Positions 47,101 through 54,998 of a stretch of DNA of 64,000 nucleotides are shown one piece after another. The translations under genes were made by a program, and so were the position numbers. The notes under the pieces were generated by a model. That model searched no databases, was not told where the DNA came from, and was given only the letters and a program-made list of their open reading frames with translations. Numbering within the stretch: position 1 is the first letter of the stretch; every line of letters begins with the position of its first letter. Source of the DNA: Paenibacillus dauci (lineage in GTDB: Bacteria; Bacillota; Bacilli; Paenibacillales; Paenibacillaceae); the NCBI RefSeq assembly GCF_000971985.1, contig NZ_LAQQ01000008.1, positions 1 to 64,000 of the forward strand, read 5' to 3'.

Positions 47101-49332
47101 ATTCATTACAGTGATCAATACACATCTTCAAGTGGATTTGATGCTATCACTGTAACTAGACGCTCTGATCAATATCAGCGCTTAATAGACGAGTTCCTTC
47201 GTTCTCATCAAATTGATGTGAGTGCTGAACAGCTCCCTCCGATCATTAATTTCTTCAACGCAATTAATGGTAACTGGCTACTACGTTTATTGGCGCAAAA
47301 AAATCAATTCCCTAGAGAAAAAATCAGTATTTTATCTGCGGTGAAATTGGCACTGGCTGCCTTTGCCCATCGAGATATTATATGGATTCCAATATCGATG
47401 GAAGAGATTCTTCGTATATCTGGAGGAACAGGGTTACGACAAGCAGATGGATTGTTTTCAGCCAAAAATCTGGGCAAATTCGGATCATATAGTGACGATC
47501 TCTTACTCATTGGGATTGAACAAAAAGAAGAACAAATTTACGTTCATTACTATCCAATTGAAGTGAAGATCGGCAACAATCCTAACGCTGTATATGAAAA
47601 AGCAATCAGTCAAGTTAAACAGACCCAGCAACTACTGATTGAATTCTTGACTGATGAAGACAGCTTCACCGCTAAACTTTATCGCAACTTCTTTATCCAG
47701 CTTGCGATTGCAAGTGCGGAAAAAATGAATTTGTATAATATCTGGCCAGAACAGTATTGGGAGAATATTACGAATAGTGAGTTAAGAGGCCGTCTGCTTA
47801 ATGATGATTATACGATCTCAACCCATTTGCAAAATTATATTGGTGACGGATCTGTGATTTCTTTCAAAAAAGATACGGTATTTAATGAAATTAAGCACAA
47901 TGAACAAGTGATGATCTTTAACTATCCAGAGAGAAGCGGCTATGACTTTATCATTAAAAGTATTGAAGATATCAAAAACCATCTTCAAAGTGCTTATGGT
48001 GACATTCCTACAGAGCAGTTATTGTGTAACTTATATTCATCCGACAGTTTAATTCAACAAACAAATGATATGGATGAGGAAATATCTTCTAAAGAAAAAA
48101 TCATGTCAGCTGTACTATCGAAAAGCGAATTAGAATTAAAAAAAATTATAGAAGATGCTTCTTCTAATATCGACATCGATGAACCGGTTCGCAAACCGTT
48201 GGAAGTATTATTCGGTCATAATGTTCAAAATAATGAAGAAATAAAATGGTACCCTACTACTACAGATAAAGTAATGCATACTAATACAGGCATCATTGGA
48301 ACAATGGGGACAGGAAAGACTCAGTTTACCAAGTCGCTCATTACCCAGTTATCTCGGAATAGTCAGGATAACGTAAATAGCACACCGATTGGTATTCTGA
48401 TCTTTGACTACAAAGGGGACTATATCAAACCAGAATTTACAGAAGCTACAAATGCCAAAGTATATGACTTGTACCACCTTCCGTACAATCCATTATCTCT
48501 CTATGTAACGCAGCCGATCAAGCCACTATTACCTGTCCATACGAGCAGCTCACTTACCGATACGGTTGCCAAATCATTTGGCCTTGGACAGGTACAGTCT
48601 ATTATTCTTAAAGGTACTATTATGGAAGCTTACGCTAAAAAAGGCATTATCAAAAATGATGCTTCTACCTGGAATCAACCTGCTCCTACACTAAGTGATG
48701 TTTATGATCTCTTTGTAAGCAAAGAAGATACCAAAGTAGATAGTCTGTATGCTGCGCTGCAAGAACTGTATGAGACAGAAGTATTTGAGCCAGATGCTAC
48801 TAAAACGATTTCTTTATTCGACATGATTGATGGTATTACTGTAATTAATCTGTCTGGCTTTAATGAGAGCATCCAAAACTTGGTAGTATCTATTACGCTA
48901 GATGTGTTCTATAACCAAATGCAGATGCAAGGACACAGTGCTATTGAAGGCACCTACCGCGAAATTACCAAAATGATTTTAGTTGATGAAGCAGATAACT
49001 TCTTAAGTAAAGATTTCACATCAATTAAGAAGATTTTGAAAGAAGGCCGGGAGTATGGCGTTGGTACGATTCTGTCCACTCAATTTATGAATCACTTCTC
49101 GACTTCAGATAATGACTATGCGAATTATATCCTTACCTGGATTGTGCATAGTGTAGCTGAGATGTCGGCTAAAGAGATTCGGATGGTATTTAGTACTCAG
49201 AGTAAAGCTGAAGAAGAGAGTATTATGAATCGGATCAAGTCTCTTCAGAAGCACTATAGTATTGTGAAAACTGGGACTGGACAGCCTGTTTGGATGAGGG
49301 ATAAGGCGTTTTGGGAACTAAATAATAATTAA
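44134..49332 (+). CDS. dptH: DptH, HerA/FtsK-like ATPase of phosphorothioate-dependent restriction
   Basis: Very large (1732 residues). The first ~1300 residues are unassigned. The C-terminal ~350 residues form a HerA/FtsK-type translocase: Walker A GIIGTMGTGKTQFTKSL (~1386), ILIFDYKGDYIKPEF, Walker B KMILVDEADNFLSKDF (~1613) and a sensor segment GVGTILSTQFMNHFS. A segment near residues 1140-1160 (YYPIEVKIGNNPNAVYEKAISQVKQTQQLL) has the Glu-x-Lys pattern of a PD-(D/E)XK nuclease, which may be the cutting centre. With DptF and DptG it restricts DNA without phosphorothioates. ATG 44134 is inside the dptG end (20-base overlap). Confidence 0.88.
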   Translation: MSKHFYSYLAQQIQQFFNHISVQPGEKYHIQFERAEQVTDLVNEVKNLPNIEPFSMTTPDGFYQSICLNNGSAKVLIASNTDDITPDFLTTLRNKVGTQEDPFTDKAMLLIHNSNLDSLVQGMTSFAKEGMPFHIQEIESNLQESMKASYLSKEEKQILEFSMSSNKAQQGLHEQVTLFDYEKILTVLNNQNLAPSDYKDLGLFYDSELLNTAMTTKQIKERLKQNQSLFNDVEMAHQYGPVDISLERHFDDTGARTLAASDWQDTDFGMVRRSNEKKLEGKGLEYLEPTKKSTLEGLLYWERPDGETKSKQRKRNIIVFNPEGLSTVTIELPFNDFVKNQYISKNEIKHKFIADAAGKKLKVQLPYEAGQSCFYGVKYKTDVSPAYEFKIVVIEAYEKLIQAIQTSYTINLSKTKNSYILINSDDEQWIFNKGAEEVAQAALQVDGTTNVFEMNEFEELVISKNAENTGEEDLIPFSIKLPHTEIPFAVQDVVDRPVPIGGFSVWKLKREKQEHFVYRIENDKMKIIQGTRETYAQGEFKKNLERELKLIEDNHLYFIEEAGELTSEPIAVKENVREAYLDLLRYFRTNQLLPSLAYFDEEYTALAQNYVTAYLQELEQLNNGQSLDQTQRDLVLIGTIRKGLKESEWLYTPLHPLNLAYQLQLNELIDSESINDELLRSLRPTNLLPYVSFNNSKLYKAIEQNDSFEWTTYIDQSLPRFESSKLFVSKLVQEKIEEFTEHFSYLFDLDYRAPLKINTMNMGDCQEILQGLFEYYKRQLRKNVEKTELLPMELHIYAEKGINNAFEEMSQYSNAEDIAKNFNLKLELEGYHPEELLNIFRDQVKFYSQDINSSQYEYSHITFYQMNKIEQIATSNASEIITGVSLFGLVSGIPSVFINEDYKTGFGTKYYQAADTPLLKIVPKLNSLLRVARTLDNYQEDMNIVTAISATHKQKLDLVYDSAHWVTFIEPKVDLSFFKNNDLQKELLVIHYSDQYTSSSGFDAITVTRRSDQYQRLIDEFLRSHQIDVSAEQLPPIINFFNAINGNWLLRLLAQKNQFPREKISILSAVKLALAAFAHRDIIWIPISMEEILRISGGTGLRQADGLFSAKNLGKFGSYSDDLLLIGIEQKEEQIYVHYYPIEVKIGNNPNAVYEKAISQVKQTQQLLIEFLTDEDSFTAKLYRNFFIQLAIASAEKMNLYNIWPEQYWENITNSELRGRLLNDDYTISTHLQNYIGDGSVISFKKDTVFNEIKHNEQVMIFNYPERSGYDFIIKSIEDIKNHLQSAYGDIPTEQLLCNLYSSDSLIQQTNDMDEEISSKEKIMSAVLSKSELELKKIIEDASSNIDIDEPVRKPLEVLFGHNVQNNEEIKWYPTTTDKVMHTNTGIIGTMGTGKTQFTKSLITQLSRNSQDNVNSTPIGILIFDYKGDYIKPEFTEATNAKVYDLYHLPYNPLSLYVTQPIKPLLPVHTSSSLTDTVAKSFGLGQVQSIILKGTIMEAYAKKGIIKNDASTWNQPAPTLSDVYDLFVSKEDTKVDSLYAALQELYETEVFEPDATKTISLFDMIDGITVINLSGFNESIQNLVVSITLDVFYNQMQMQGHSAIEGTYREITKMILVDEADNFLSKDFTSIKKILKEGREYGVGTILSTQFMNHFSTSDNDYANYILTWIVHSVAEMSAKEIRMVFSTQSKAEEESIMNRIKSLQKHYSIVKTGTGQPVWMRDKAFWELNNN

Positions 49333-49358
49333 ATATATTGCTTAAAGGAGTCACTTTA

Positions 49359-50939
49359 ATGGATGAATTATTAGAATTTATAAGTATGTCAGAAAAACAA
49401 TTAAATGAAAAACAAGTTAGTTTAGAAAATGAGAAGATCAAGATTTTAACTTTTTTAGAAAAAAATCTTTATGAACAGGATCATTTTAAAAATGTAATGT
49501 TCCAAGGAAGAGTGAAAGGAGCTTCTAGTCTCTCCGAAAAAATTATAAGAAAAAGATATGCGGATAAATACAAAAAGAATGCCAATAATTTTATAGATGA
49601 GTTACCGGATATTATTGGTATACGTTTAGTATGTATGCTAATAGAACAGGAAGAAAAGCTATTTAATTTTATTAAATCTATCTTCTGTATACACGTAAAA
49701 AAGGAATATTATAGCATTTCTGAATTGGTTGAATTAAAAAACACGCTTCTAATTAGCCATGCTAAGCAACCAGAAAAACAAAAAAACGATAAAAATATTT
49801 ATCGTATCAGTTGTATATGGATCGATGATAATTTTAATGAAATAAATGTCGAATTACAGATAAAATCTTTGATTAATGTATTTTGGGGAGAAATTGAGCA
49901 TATGTTATTTTATAAAAATTATAGTTATATGATTGGATCACATTTTTATGTTGGAATGATGGATACCATATTTAAAAGTCTAGTTGCTTTAGATGCTCAA
50001 TTGCAGCTAATGAGTCAACAACTTTCTAAAAAATCTAAAGAGCAACAATTAGATGAAATTAAAGAAATGTTTACAAAATTTATGTATACTATGTTTTCTG
50101 AGAAATTTCAACAAAATTTGATCAATATAGAAGTGGATCTCCGTGAAGTATACAGTTTAATGATACAAATTGAATTTAAAAATGTCTCTAGTCTTTCTAG
50201 GGGACAAAATGTTATGAGCAAAATTATAAATCATGCTTATAATGATACTCAATTTCGTAAAGATTTATTTGATTATGAGATCTATGAACCGGATAAAACA
50301 ATTTTACGCGAAGAACGAAAAGAATTAGGAATTATTTTAGACAACTTATATAAAAGTGCCGATGTGTTTTGGAAAGCATTTATAGGAATATATAAATTTT
50401 TTGTAAATAAAGACTCAAATACTGAAGTTATTGACAGTATGGTCAATGATCTAATGTCGTTCTATAATGGATTTGATGAATTTTTCGATATAGAAGATGA
50501 GGGTAAGGATGGAAAGAAAATTATTAAAGAAGGCATTGAATTAGGTATAATTGATGCTTTTAAAGCTTATCAAAAGTTAGATTTCTTTTTAATTAATGTA
50601 CATCAAAAAAATATATTTATAAATGTATCTGACTATTTACTAGATATAAAGAGTCGTTTTCTCTCTCTTAATTCTGAAGAAATAAAAAAGCATGAGAGAA
50701 GCACTATCTTAGAAGTAATAAAGTCTGCATTCACAATTCATATCTTACTTACTATAAAAACAACTATAAGCTTAGAGCAGCTGCAATCTATTTATAATGA
50801 AATTCATGATAAGGAAATTAGTGGAGAATTATTCGATATAGAAGAATTTGAAAAAACGATAAATAAAAAACATCAAAGTTTTTCATTTGATGATTTAAAT
50901 ACTATTTTTGTAAAAGAGAGTAATAGAGAGGAGGAATAA
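49359..50939 (+). CDS. RelA/SpoT-domain nucleotidyltransferase-like protein in the dpt operon
   Basis: 526 residues. The N-terminal ~200 show the RelA/SpoT synthetase pattern: basic loop GRVKGASSLSEKIIRK (~50-65), the Asp-containing DIIGIRLVCM (~84-93) and VELQIKSLINVFWGEIEHMLFYK (~164-186), with the Glu and the W-x-E-I-E-H element of (p)ppGpp synthetases. The usual G-Y-x-S-x-H acceptor loop reads N-I-Y-R-I-S, so the substrate may differ. No HD hydrolase domain is present. The C-terminal ~330 residues are helical and unrecognised. AAAGGAG is eight bases before ATG 49359, 26 bases after dptH. It could make an alarmone or modify another acceptor (nucleotide or tRNA). Not part of the standard DptFGH set. 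More AT-rich than dptF-H. Confidence 0.75.
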   Translation: MDELLEFISMSEKQLNEKQVSLENEKIKILTFLEKNLYEQDHFKNVMFQGRVKGASSLSEKIIRKRYADKYKKNANNFIDELPDIIGIRLVCMLIEQEEKLFNFIKSIFCIHVKKEYYSISELVELKNTLLISHAKQPEKQKNDKNIYRISCIWIDDNFNEINVELQIKSLINVFWGEIEHMLFYKNYSYMIGSHFYVGMMDTIFKSLVALDAQLQLMSQQLSKKSKEQQLDEIKEMFTKFMYTMFSEKFQQNLINIEVDLREVYSLMIQIEFKNVSSLSRGQNVMSKIINHAYNDTQFRKDLFDYEIYEPDKTILREERKELGIILDNLYKSADVFWKAFIGIYKFFVNKDSNTEVIDSMVNDLMSFYNGFDEFFDIEDEGKDGKKIIKEGIELGIIDAFKAYQKLDFFLINVHQKNIFINVSDYLLDIKSRFLSLNSEEIKKHERSTILEVIKSAFTIHILLTIKTTISLEQLQSIYNEIHDKEISGELFDIEEFEKTINKKHQSFSFDDLNTIFVKESNREEE

Positions 50940-50942
50940 AAT

Positions 50943-52097
50943 ATGGATTCTAAAATGGACTATGAACTAGCTTTACAAAGAAAGATTTTCTTAGAAAAGC
51001 AATTCATACGTGTGAGTCAAGGGAACTATGAAATGTTCATGTTATCATTTACCGCAGATGAATTAATACACTACACAGCGGTTCATTATTTTAAAAATGA
51101 TATGAGTAATAAAGGATATCAACGGCAATTAATAACTAATCATTATAGAAAAATTTCTAAATATATAGAAGAGGAAATCATTTTTGGTAATGATCCGATA
51201 CTGCCACCTGCTATTTTGGCAGCTACAGATCCAGATGACGTTGAAATAAAAATAAATATCATAAAGTTGAATCGAGTTATACGCATTGTAGATGGGCAAC
51301 ATAGAATTCGAGGATTAAAATATCTGAAAGATAATAATCCTGAAGTTTATGCTCAAATCAAAAATTATGAATTCCCTGTAATATTAATGATTATAAAAGA
51401 CAAACAAAAGATTCATGAAGTCAATACATTCGTCAATATAAATAGTAAAGGAAAAAAAGTAAGCACTGACCTAGCTATCTTATTACGTGATAGAATTAGA
51501 GAAGAAGAATTTAATGAGCACAAAAACCATCTAGATGATAAAGAATTTCAAGAAGCTATAGCGACAGCTATTGTCAAAAAATTAGATCAATCTATCGAGT
51601 CTATATGGTATAACTTAATAAAAATGGCTGGCGGAAGTGACGATAAAGGGAAACCTATTAGTATCAATGCATTTAATCAATCATTAAAAGAAATAATATC
51701 TTTATACTTGCAGACTAACTGTATCGACAACACACAAGTAAACGTGTCTGGCGTTGCAGATGATATCTCCCCTTATATAATAAATATTTGGAAATTAATC
51801 ACTCAAAAATGGCCTGAATGTTTTAATTATTACGAATTGGTAAAACACAATCCTCAATTCAATATTCAAAAAGGTATTGGAGTTTATCCAATACACCAAT
51901 TAGGTTATGAATCACTAGCATACTGTTCTACTGATTTTAGTGCTGCACTAAATCACTTTAAAGAAGTGATCCATCAAAGTCATGTAGAATATACAGATTG
52001 GAAAGTTGGTGGCATACTGTCGTCATACAATTCACGTGCAGGGTTTAAAAACATAGCTTCATTTATCAAAAATGAGATAAATTTATATGATTTCTAA
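50943..52097 (+). CDS. DGQHR-motif protein, DndB-like paralogue
   Basis: 384 residues. The signature VDGQHRIRGLKYL (DGQHR at 117-121) and a downstream EVNTFVNINSKGKKVSTDLAILL segment place it in the DGQHR-domain group that includes DndB and DbpA/B-type proteins. It is clearly different from the window's own DndB (opening, C terminus and spacing all differ). DndB family members bind DNA and regulate dnd genes; DGQHR proteins also accompany other modification and chemical-base systems. GAGGAGG overlaps the end of the preceding gene, and the start lies three bases after that stop, so translation is tightly coupled to the RelA/SpoT-like gene. Last gene of the dpt operon. Confidence 0.82.
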   Translation: MDSKMDYELALQRKIFLEKQFIRVSQGNYEMFMLSFTADELIHYTAVHYFKNDMSNKGYQRQLITNHYRKISKYIEEEIIFGNDPILPPAILAATDPDDVEIKINIIKLNRVIRIVDGQHRIRGLKYLKDNNPEVYAQIKNYEFPVILMIIKDKQKIHEVNTFVNINSKGKKVSTDLAILLRDRIREEEFNEHKNHLDDKEFQEAIATAIVKKLDQSIESIWYNLIKMAGGSDDKGKPISINAFNQSLKEIISLYLQTNCIDNTQVNVSGVADDISPYIINIWKLITQKWPECFNYYELVKHNPQFNIQKGIGVYPIHQLGYESLAYCSTDFSAALNHFKEVIHQSHVEYTDWKVGGILSSYNSRAGFKNIASFIKNEINLYDF

Positions 52098-52127
52098 ATT
52101 TGTTCAGCTAATTTATTAATAATATAA

Positions 52128-52168
52128 ATAAAACGACTTAGCTTTGTTAAAAGTTAGGTCGTTTTACT
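52128..52168. terminator. Bidirectional terminator where the dpt and dnd operons meet
   Basis: AAAACGACTTAGCT pairs imperfectly with AGTTAGGTCGTTTTA, with T runs on both strands. It sits between the stop codons of the last plus-strand gene (52097) and the SIR2 gene (52195). Confidence 0.8.
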
Positions 52169-52194
52169 CTTCAGAGAAATATAAATTACATAAT

Positions 52195-53448
52195 TTAATC
52201 TACTAAAGATTTTATTAATTGTGGAATTTCTGCTAAATCCTCGAACCATACAATTTGAATACCTAATTGTGCATAGTGCCTTTCTCTCGATAAATGAAAT
52301 GATTCTAAAAATGCTTCTAATAACTCAGAAGAGTTATCACGAAATAATTGCTCATATTGATTTTCTTCAATTTCTAGTTCTAATCTTTGCATCAGAGCAA
52401 AGTGCTTTAGCTTATTATGATTTTTACTAGCAGCTATATCTAATATTCTTCTCATATTTGGATCACTCATTGAAAGACCAATAAATAAACAAGTATTTCC
52501 TTTTAAAATACTTAATTGTGTAATATTAGACCATGAAAATGAATTAGTATACATATCATGATAGGATTTTTCAGTAAGAACTATCGGATTCAACTCATTA
52601 GTCTTATTAAATTGAGGTAAATAACCATGTACATGATATACAGGTAGGCAATTGCTATCTACTTCATCTTCTTCTTTAGAAATAGATTTACAAGTTACAG
52701 GTATATCTTTTAGATGTTGCTCTAATAAATCATCATAATTAAAAGTGATTACATTCTGCACTTGGTATATTCCTCTATGATTACACAACTTAGCCAACCA
52801 TTTTAAAGTTGGAGAAGTGAACTTTTTTCTAGTACGTCCATATAAAGCTTTATGAACTTCCTTTGGTAAGGACATAGCTCCTAAATTTGATTCTAGAAAA
52901 GAAGCATTAATAATTGGAGAATCATCGCCTAATTGACTTAGCAAGTCTGTTAAAATTTTATCTTCTTCTTGAGTAGTTTTAAAGTTTTTAAGCTTACCTT
53001 CACTTTTTCTCATTTCTTGATAAACAGAAGCATTAATTTTTTCCAAAAGTATATCCCAAGTAGGTATTCCTGCAGATCTGGAAACTCCTGCACCCAAAAA
53101 GAGCGCTAGCTTGTTTGATCTCAAATCTTGTTTTATTTTTTGAAGATGATGAGTTCTACGAACTTTCCATTCTGCTATTTCTATTATTTGATTCATGTTG
53201 TCCACAATTTCTCGATCTTCTATTAGAGATACCAAGTTATTACTTATTCGAAAGCTTTTTATTTTAACAGCTTGAGATATTGCATATCCTTCCGTTCTAC
53301 GCTTAATTGCTAAACTTAAAACACCAATTTCATTTGTAGTATTAAAAACAAACCAGTGATTTTTTTTAATGACTTTCAAGATTTCATTTATACTTGAGGG
53401 TTTATTAAGCTCTTTAAGCGCTAAAATTGCAGCATCATAAATCTTCAA
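52195..53448 (-). CDS. HARE-HTH-like/SIR2 fusion protein, last gene of the dnd operon
   Basis: 417 residues. The N-terminal ~80 (DAAILALKELNKPSSINEILKVIKK ... SFRISNNLVSLIED) resemble a HARE-HTH winged helix, a domain thought to sense DNA modification in restriction systems. From ~110 follows a SIR2 fold: FLGAGVSRSAGIPTW (119-131), NVITFNYDDLLEQ (~232-243, catalytic-type Asn-x-Asp), PVYHVHGYLP (His ~272-274) and FIGLSMSDPNMRRIL, typical of SIR2_2-type defence NADases. Predicted activity is NAD+ cleavage on a DNA cue. It starts 21 bases after the dndA stop with GGAGG ahead, so it belongs to the dnd operon. About as AT-rich as the RelA/SpoT-like gene. Fold assignments are by eye. Confidence 0.8.
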   Translation of the reverse strand: MKIYDAAILALKELNKPSSINEILKVIKKNHWFVFNTTNEIGVLSLAIKRRTEGYAISQAVKIKSFRISNNLVSLIEDREIVDNMNQIIEIAEWKVRRTHHLQKIKQDLRSNKLALFLGAGVSRSAGIPTWDILLEKINASVYQEMRKSEGKLKNFKTTQEEDKILTDLLSQLGDDSPIINASFLESNLGAMSLPKEVHKALYGRTRKKFTSPTLKWLAKLCNHRGIYQVQNVITFNYDDLLEQHLKDIPVTCKSISKEEDEVDSNCLPVYHVHGYLPQFNKTNELNPIVLTEKSYHDMYTNSFSWSNITQLSILKGNTCLFIGLSMSDPNMRRILDIAASKNHNKLKHFALMQRLELEIEENQYEQLFRDNSSELLEAFLESFHLSRERHYAQLGIQIVWFEDLAEIPQLIKSLVD

Positions 53449-53469
53449 AGTATACCTCCAAATATATTA

Positions 53470-54603
53470 TTATTTTATCTGCTCAAATAATCCCAGTTCA
53501 TTTTTGTCTATTTGACTACTTAAAGTAATCCTGATAGTTTGTCTTACTTCTTCCAAAGTTTTTCCACACGCATTTAATACATGACTAGGCTTGCTAGAAC
53601 TACAAGCAGATCCAGAAGAAAGTGCAGCATATGCAGAAAGTTTTTTCAGTAATAATTCATTATTAACACCGATAAATTGCAAGCTAATTAATCCAGGGAT
53701 CTTGTTCTCTTCATCATTATTAAAAATAATCTTTCCTTCCAAGTTAGTTTTAAAAATACCTAATAAATACTTTTCTAGCTCCTTAAGCTTTTCTGCATTC
53801 TTTTCTAAATTGCTCGCTGCAAGCTCAGCTGCTTTGCCTAACCCAACAATATTATGCACAGCCAACGTACCACTACGATAGTTATTCTCTTGCCCTCCAC
53901 CATGCATAAGTGGAGTCAAGCGAGTATAGATCTCTTTCGATTGCTTCCGAATAATAGCTGCCCCAATACCTTTCGGACCACCAATCTTATGCCCAGACAT
54001 CGAAAGAAAACGAAGCCCTGGCATTTTTCTCATATCTACTGATACTTTACCAATCACTTGCGTTGCATCCGTATGGAAGAACTGCCCATTCTCTTCAAAT
54101 ACCTTTGATAATTCTTCAATCGGGTTAAGCGATCCAATCTCATTATTTCCCCACATAATAGAAGTTAGAAGTGGCTGCATCCGTGCAGTCACTTCTTTTA
54201 CTTGCTCTACTCCTACTCGTGCATACTGATCCACGTCCAAGAAAGACACGTCATAGCCGCGCTCTCCAAGAAAGTTAAACGTTTCAATGACAGAGGGATG
54301 CTCAACTTTAGTGGTTAAGAGCTTATTATTCGCTCCTTCATCACGACCATAATAGTCCGCAATCCCTTTAATAATCATATTATTACTTTCTGTAGCACCA
54401 CTGGTGAAAACGACTTCATCCGGATCACATCCTAGCAAAGTAGCTACCTGTTCTCTGGCTTTGGCGACTGCTTTTTTAGCATTTTCAGCTAGTGAGTAAA
54501 ATTTGCTGGATGGATTACCGTACTCTTCTTGAAGGTAAGGCATCATCGCTTCTAATACTTCTGGATGAATTTTAGTCGTTGCACTATTGTCTAAATACAG
54601 CAT
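53470..54603 (-). CDS. dndA: Cysteine desulfurase DndA
   Basis: 377-residue PLP enzyme of the IscS/NifS class: MLYLDNSATT opening, conserved EHPSV His (102), HTDATQ, the PLP Lys in SMSGHKIGG (206), and the persulfide-forming Cys in SSGSACSSS (334) within the short flexible loop of class I desulfurases. It releases sulfur from cysteine and passes it to DndC for DNA backbone phosphorothioation. It is downstream of dndE by 17 bases rather than divergent from dndB as in the first-described Streptomyces cluster. Housekeeping IscS may substitute in other hosts; its position here supports DndA. SIR2 gene follows 21 bases on. Confidence 0.92.
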   Translation of the reverse strand: MLYLDNSATTKIHPEVLEAMMPYLQEEYGNPSSKFYSLAENAKKAVAKAREQVATLLGCDPDEVVFTSGATESNNMIIKGIADYYGRDEGANNKLLTTKVEHPSVIETFNFLGERGYDVSFLDVDQYARVGVEQVKEVTARMQPLLTSIMWGNNEIGSLNPIEELSKVFEENGQFFHTDATQVIGKVSVDMRKMPGLRFLSMSGHKIGGPKGIGAAIIRKQSKEIYTRLTPLMHGGGQENNYRSGTLAVHNIVGLGKAAELAASNLEKNAEKLKELEKYLLGIFKTNLEGKIIFNNDEENKIPGLISLQFIGVNNELLLKKLSAYAALSSGSACSSSKPSHVLNACGKTLEEVRQTIRITLSSQIDKNELGLFEQIK

Positions 54604-54620
54604 ACCAAGTCCCTACTTTC

Positions 54621-54998
54621 TTAGAGTAATAAGGCACGGACAAATCGTTCGAAGTTACCCGCGCTCTTGTATTCCGAAGCCAGTGAACGAATCCCACGTT
54701 CCAAGTGAGCATTAAAATAACCAGGGAAATACTCTTCATCCGACAATTCTTTACCTGCCACTTGGGTAATTAACGCTTTGAATACATAATCGTATTCCCC
54801 TGTTACTGTGTTCCGATTGAGTACTAGACCATCTGTAAAATCTTTGGTTACCGGCTCTACCGTTCCATCCAGAATACTATTTCGTAGGGAGAGGCTAACC
54901 GCGTAACGAATTAAAATATTAGGTGTAATGCCTGTCGACGCATGTAATTGAGTTAGATTGTCTTTCGCATATTTCGATGTTCTTAGAGTAAAGTTCAT
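54621..54998 (-). CDS. dndE: DNA sulfur modification protein DndE
   Basis: 125-residue basic protein opening MNFTLRTSKYAKDNLTQLHASTG, the usual DndE start, with a compact helical fold and positively charged surface residues. DndE binds nicked DNA as an oligomer and is needed for phosphorothioate insertion together with DndC and DndD. Its ATG overlaps the dndD stop in an ATGA arrangement (four-base overlap). Confidence 0.92.
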   Translation of the reverse strand: MNFTLRTSKYAKDNLTQLHASTGITPNILIRYAVSLSLRNSILDGTVEPVTKDFTDGLVLNRNTVTGEYDYVFKALITQVAGKELSDEEYFPGYFNAHLERGIRSLASEYKSAGNFERFVRALLL

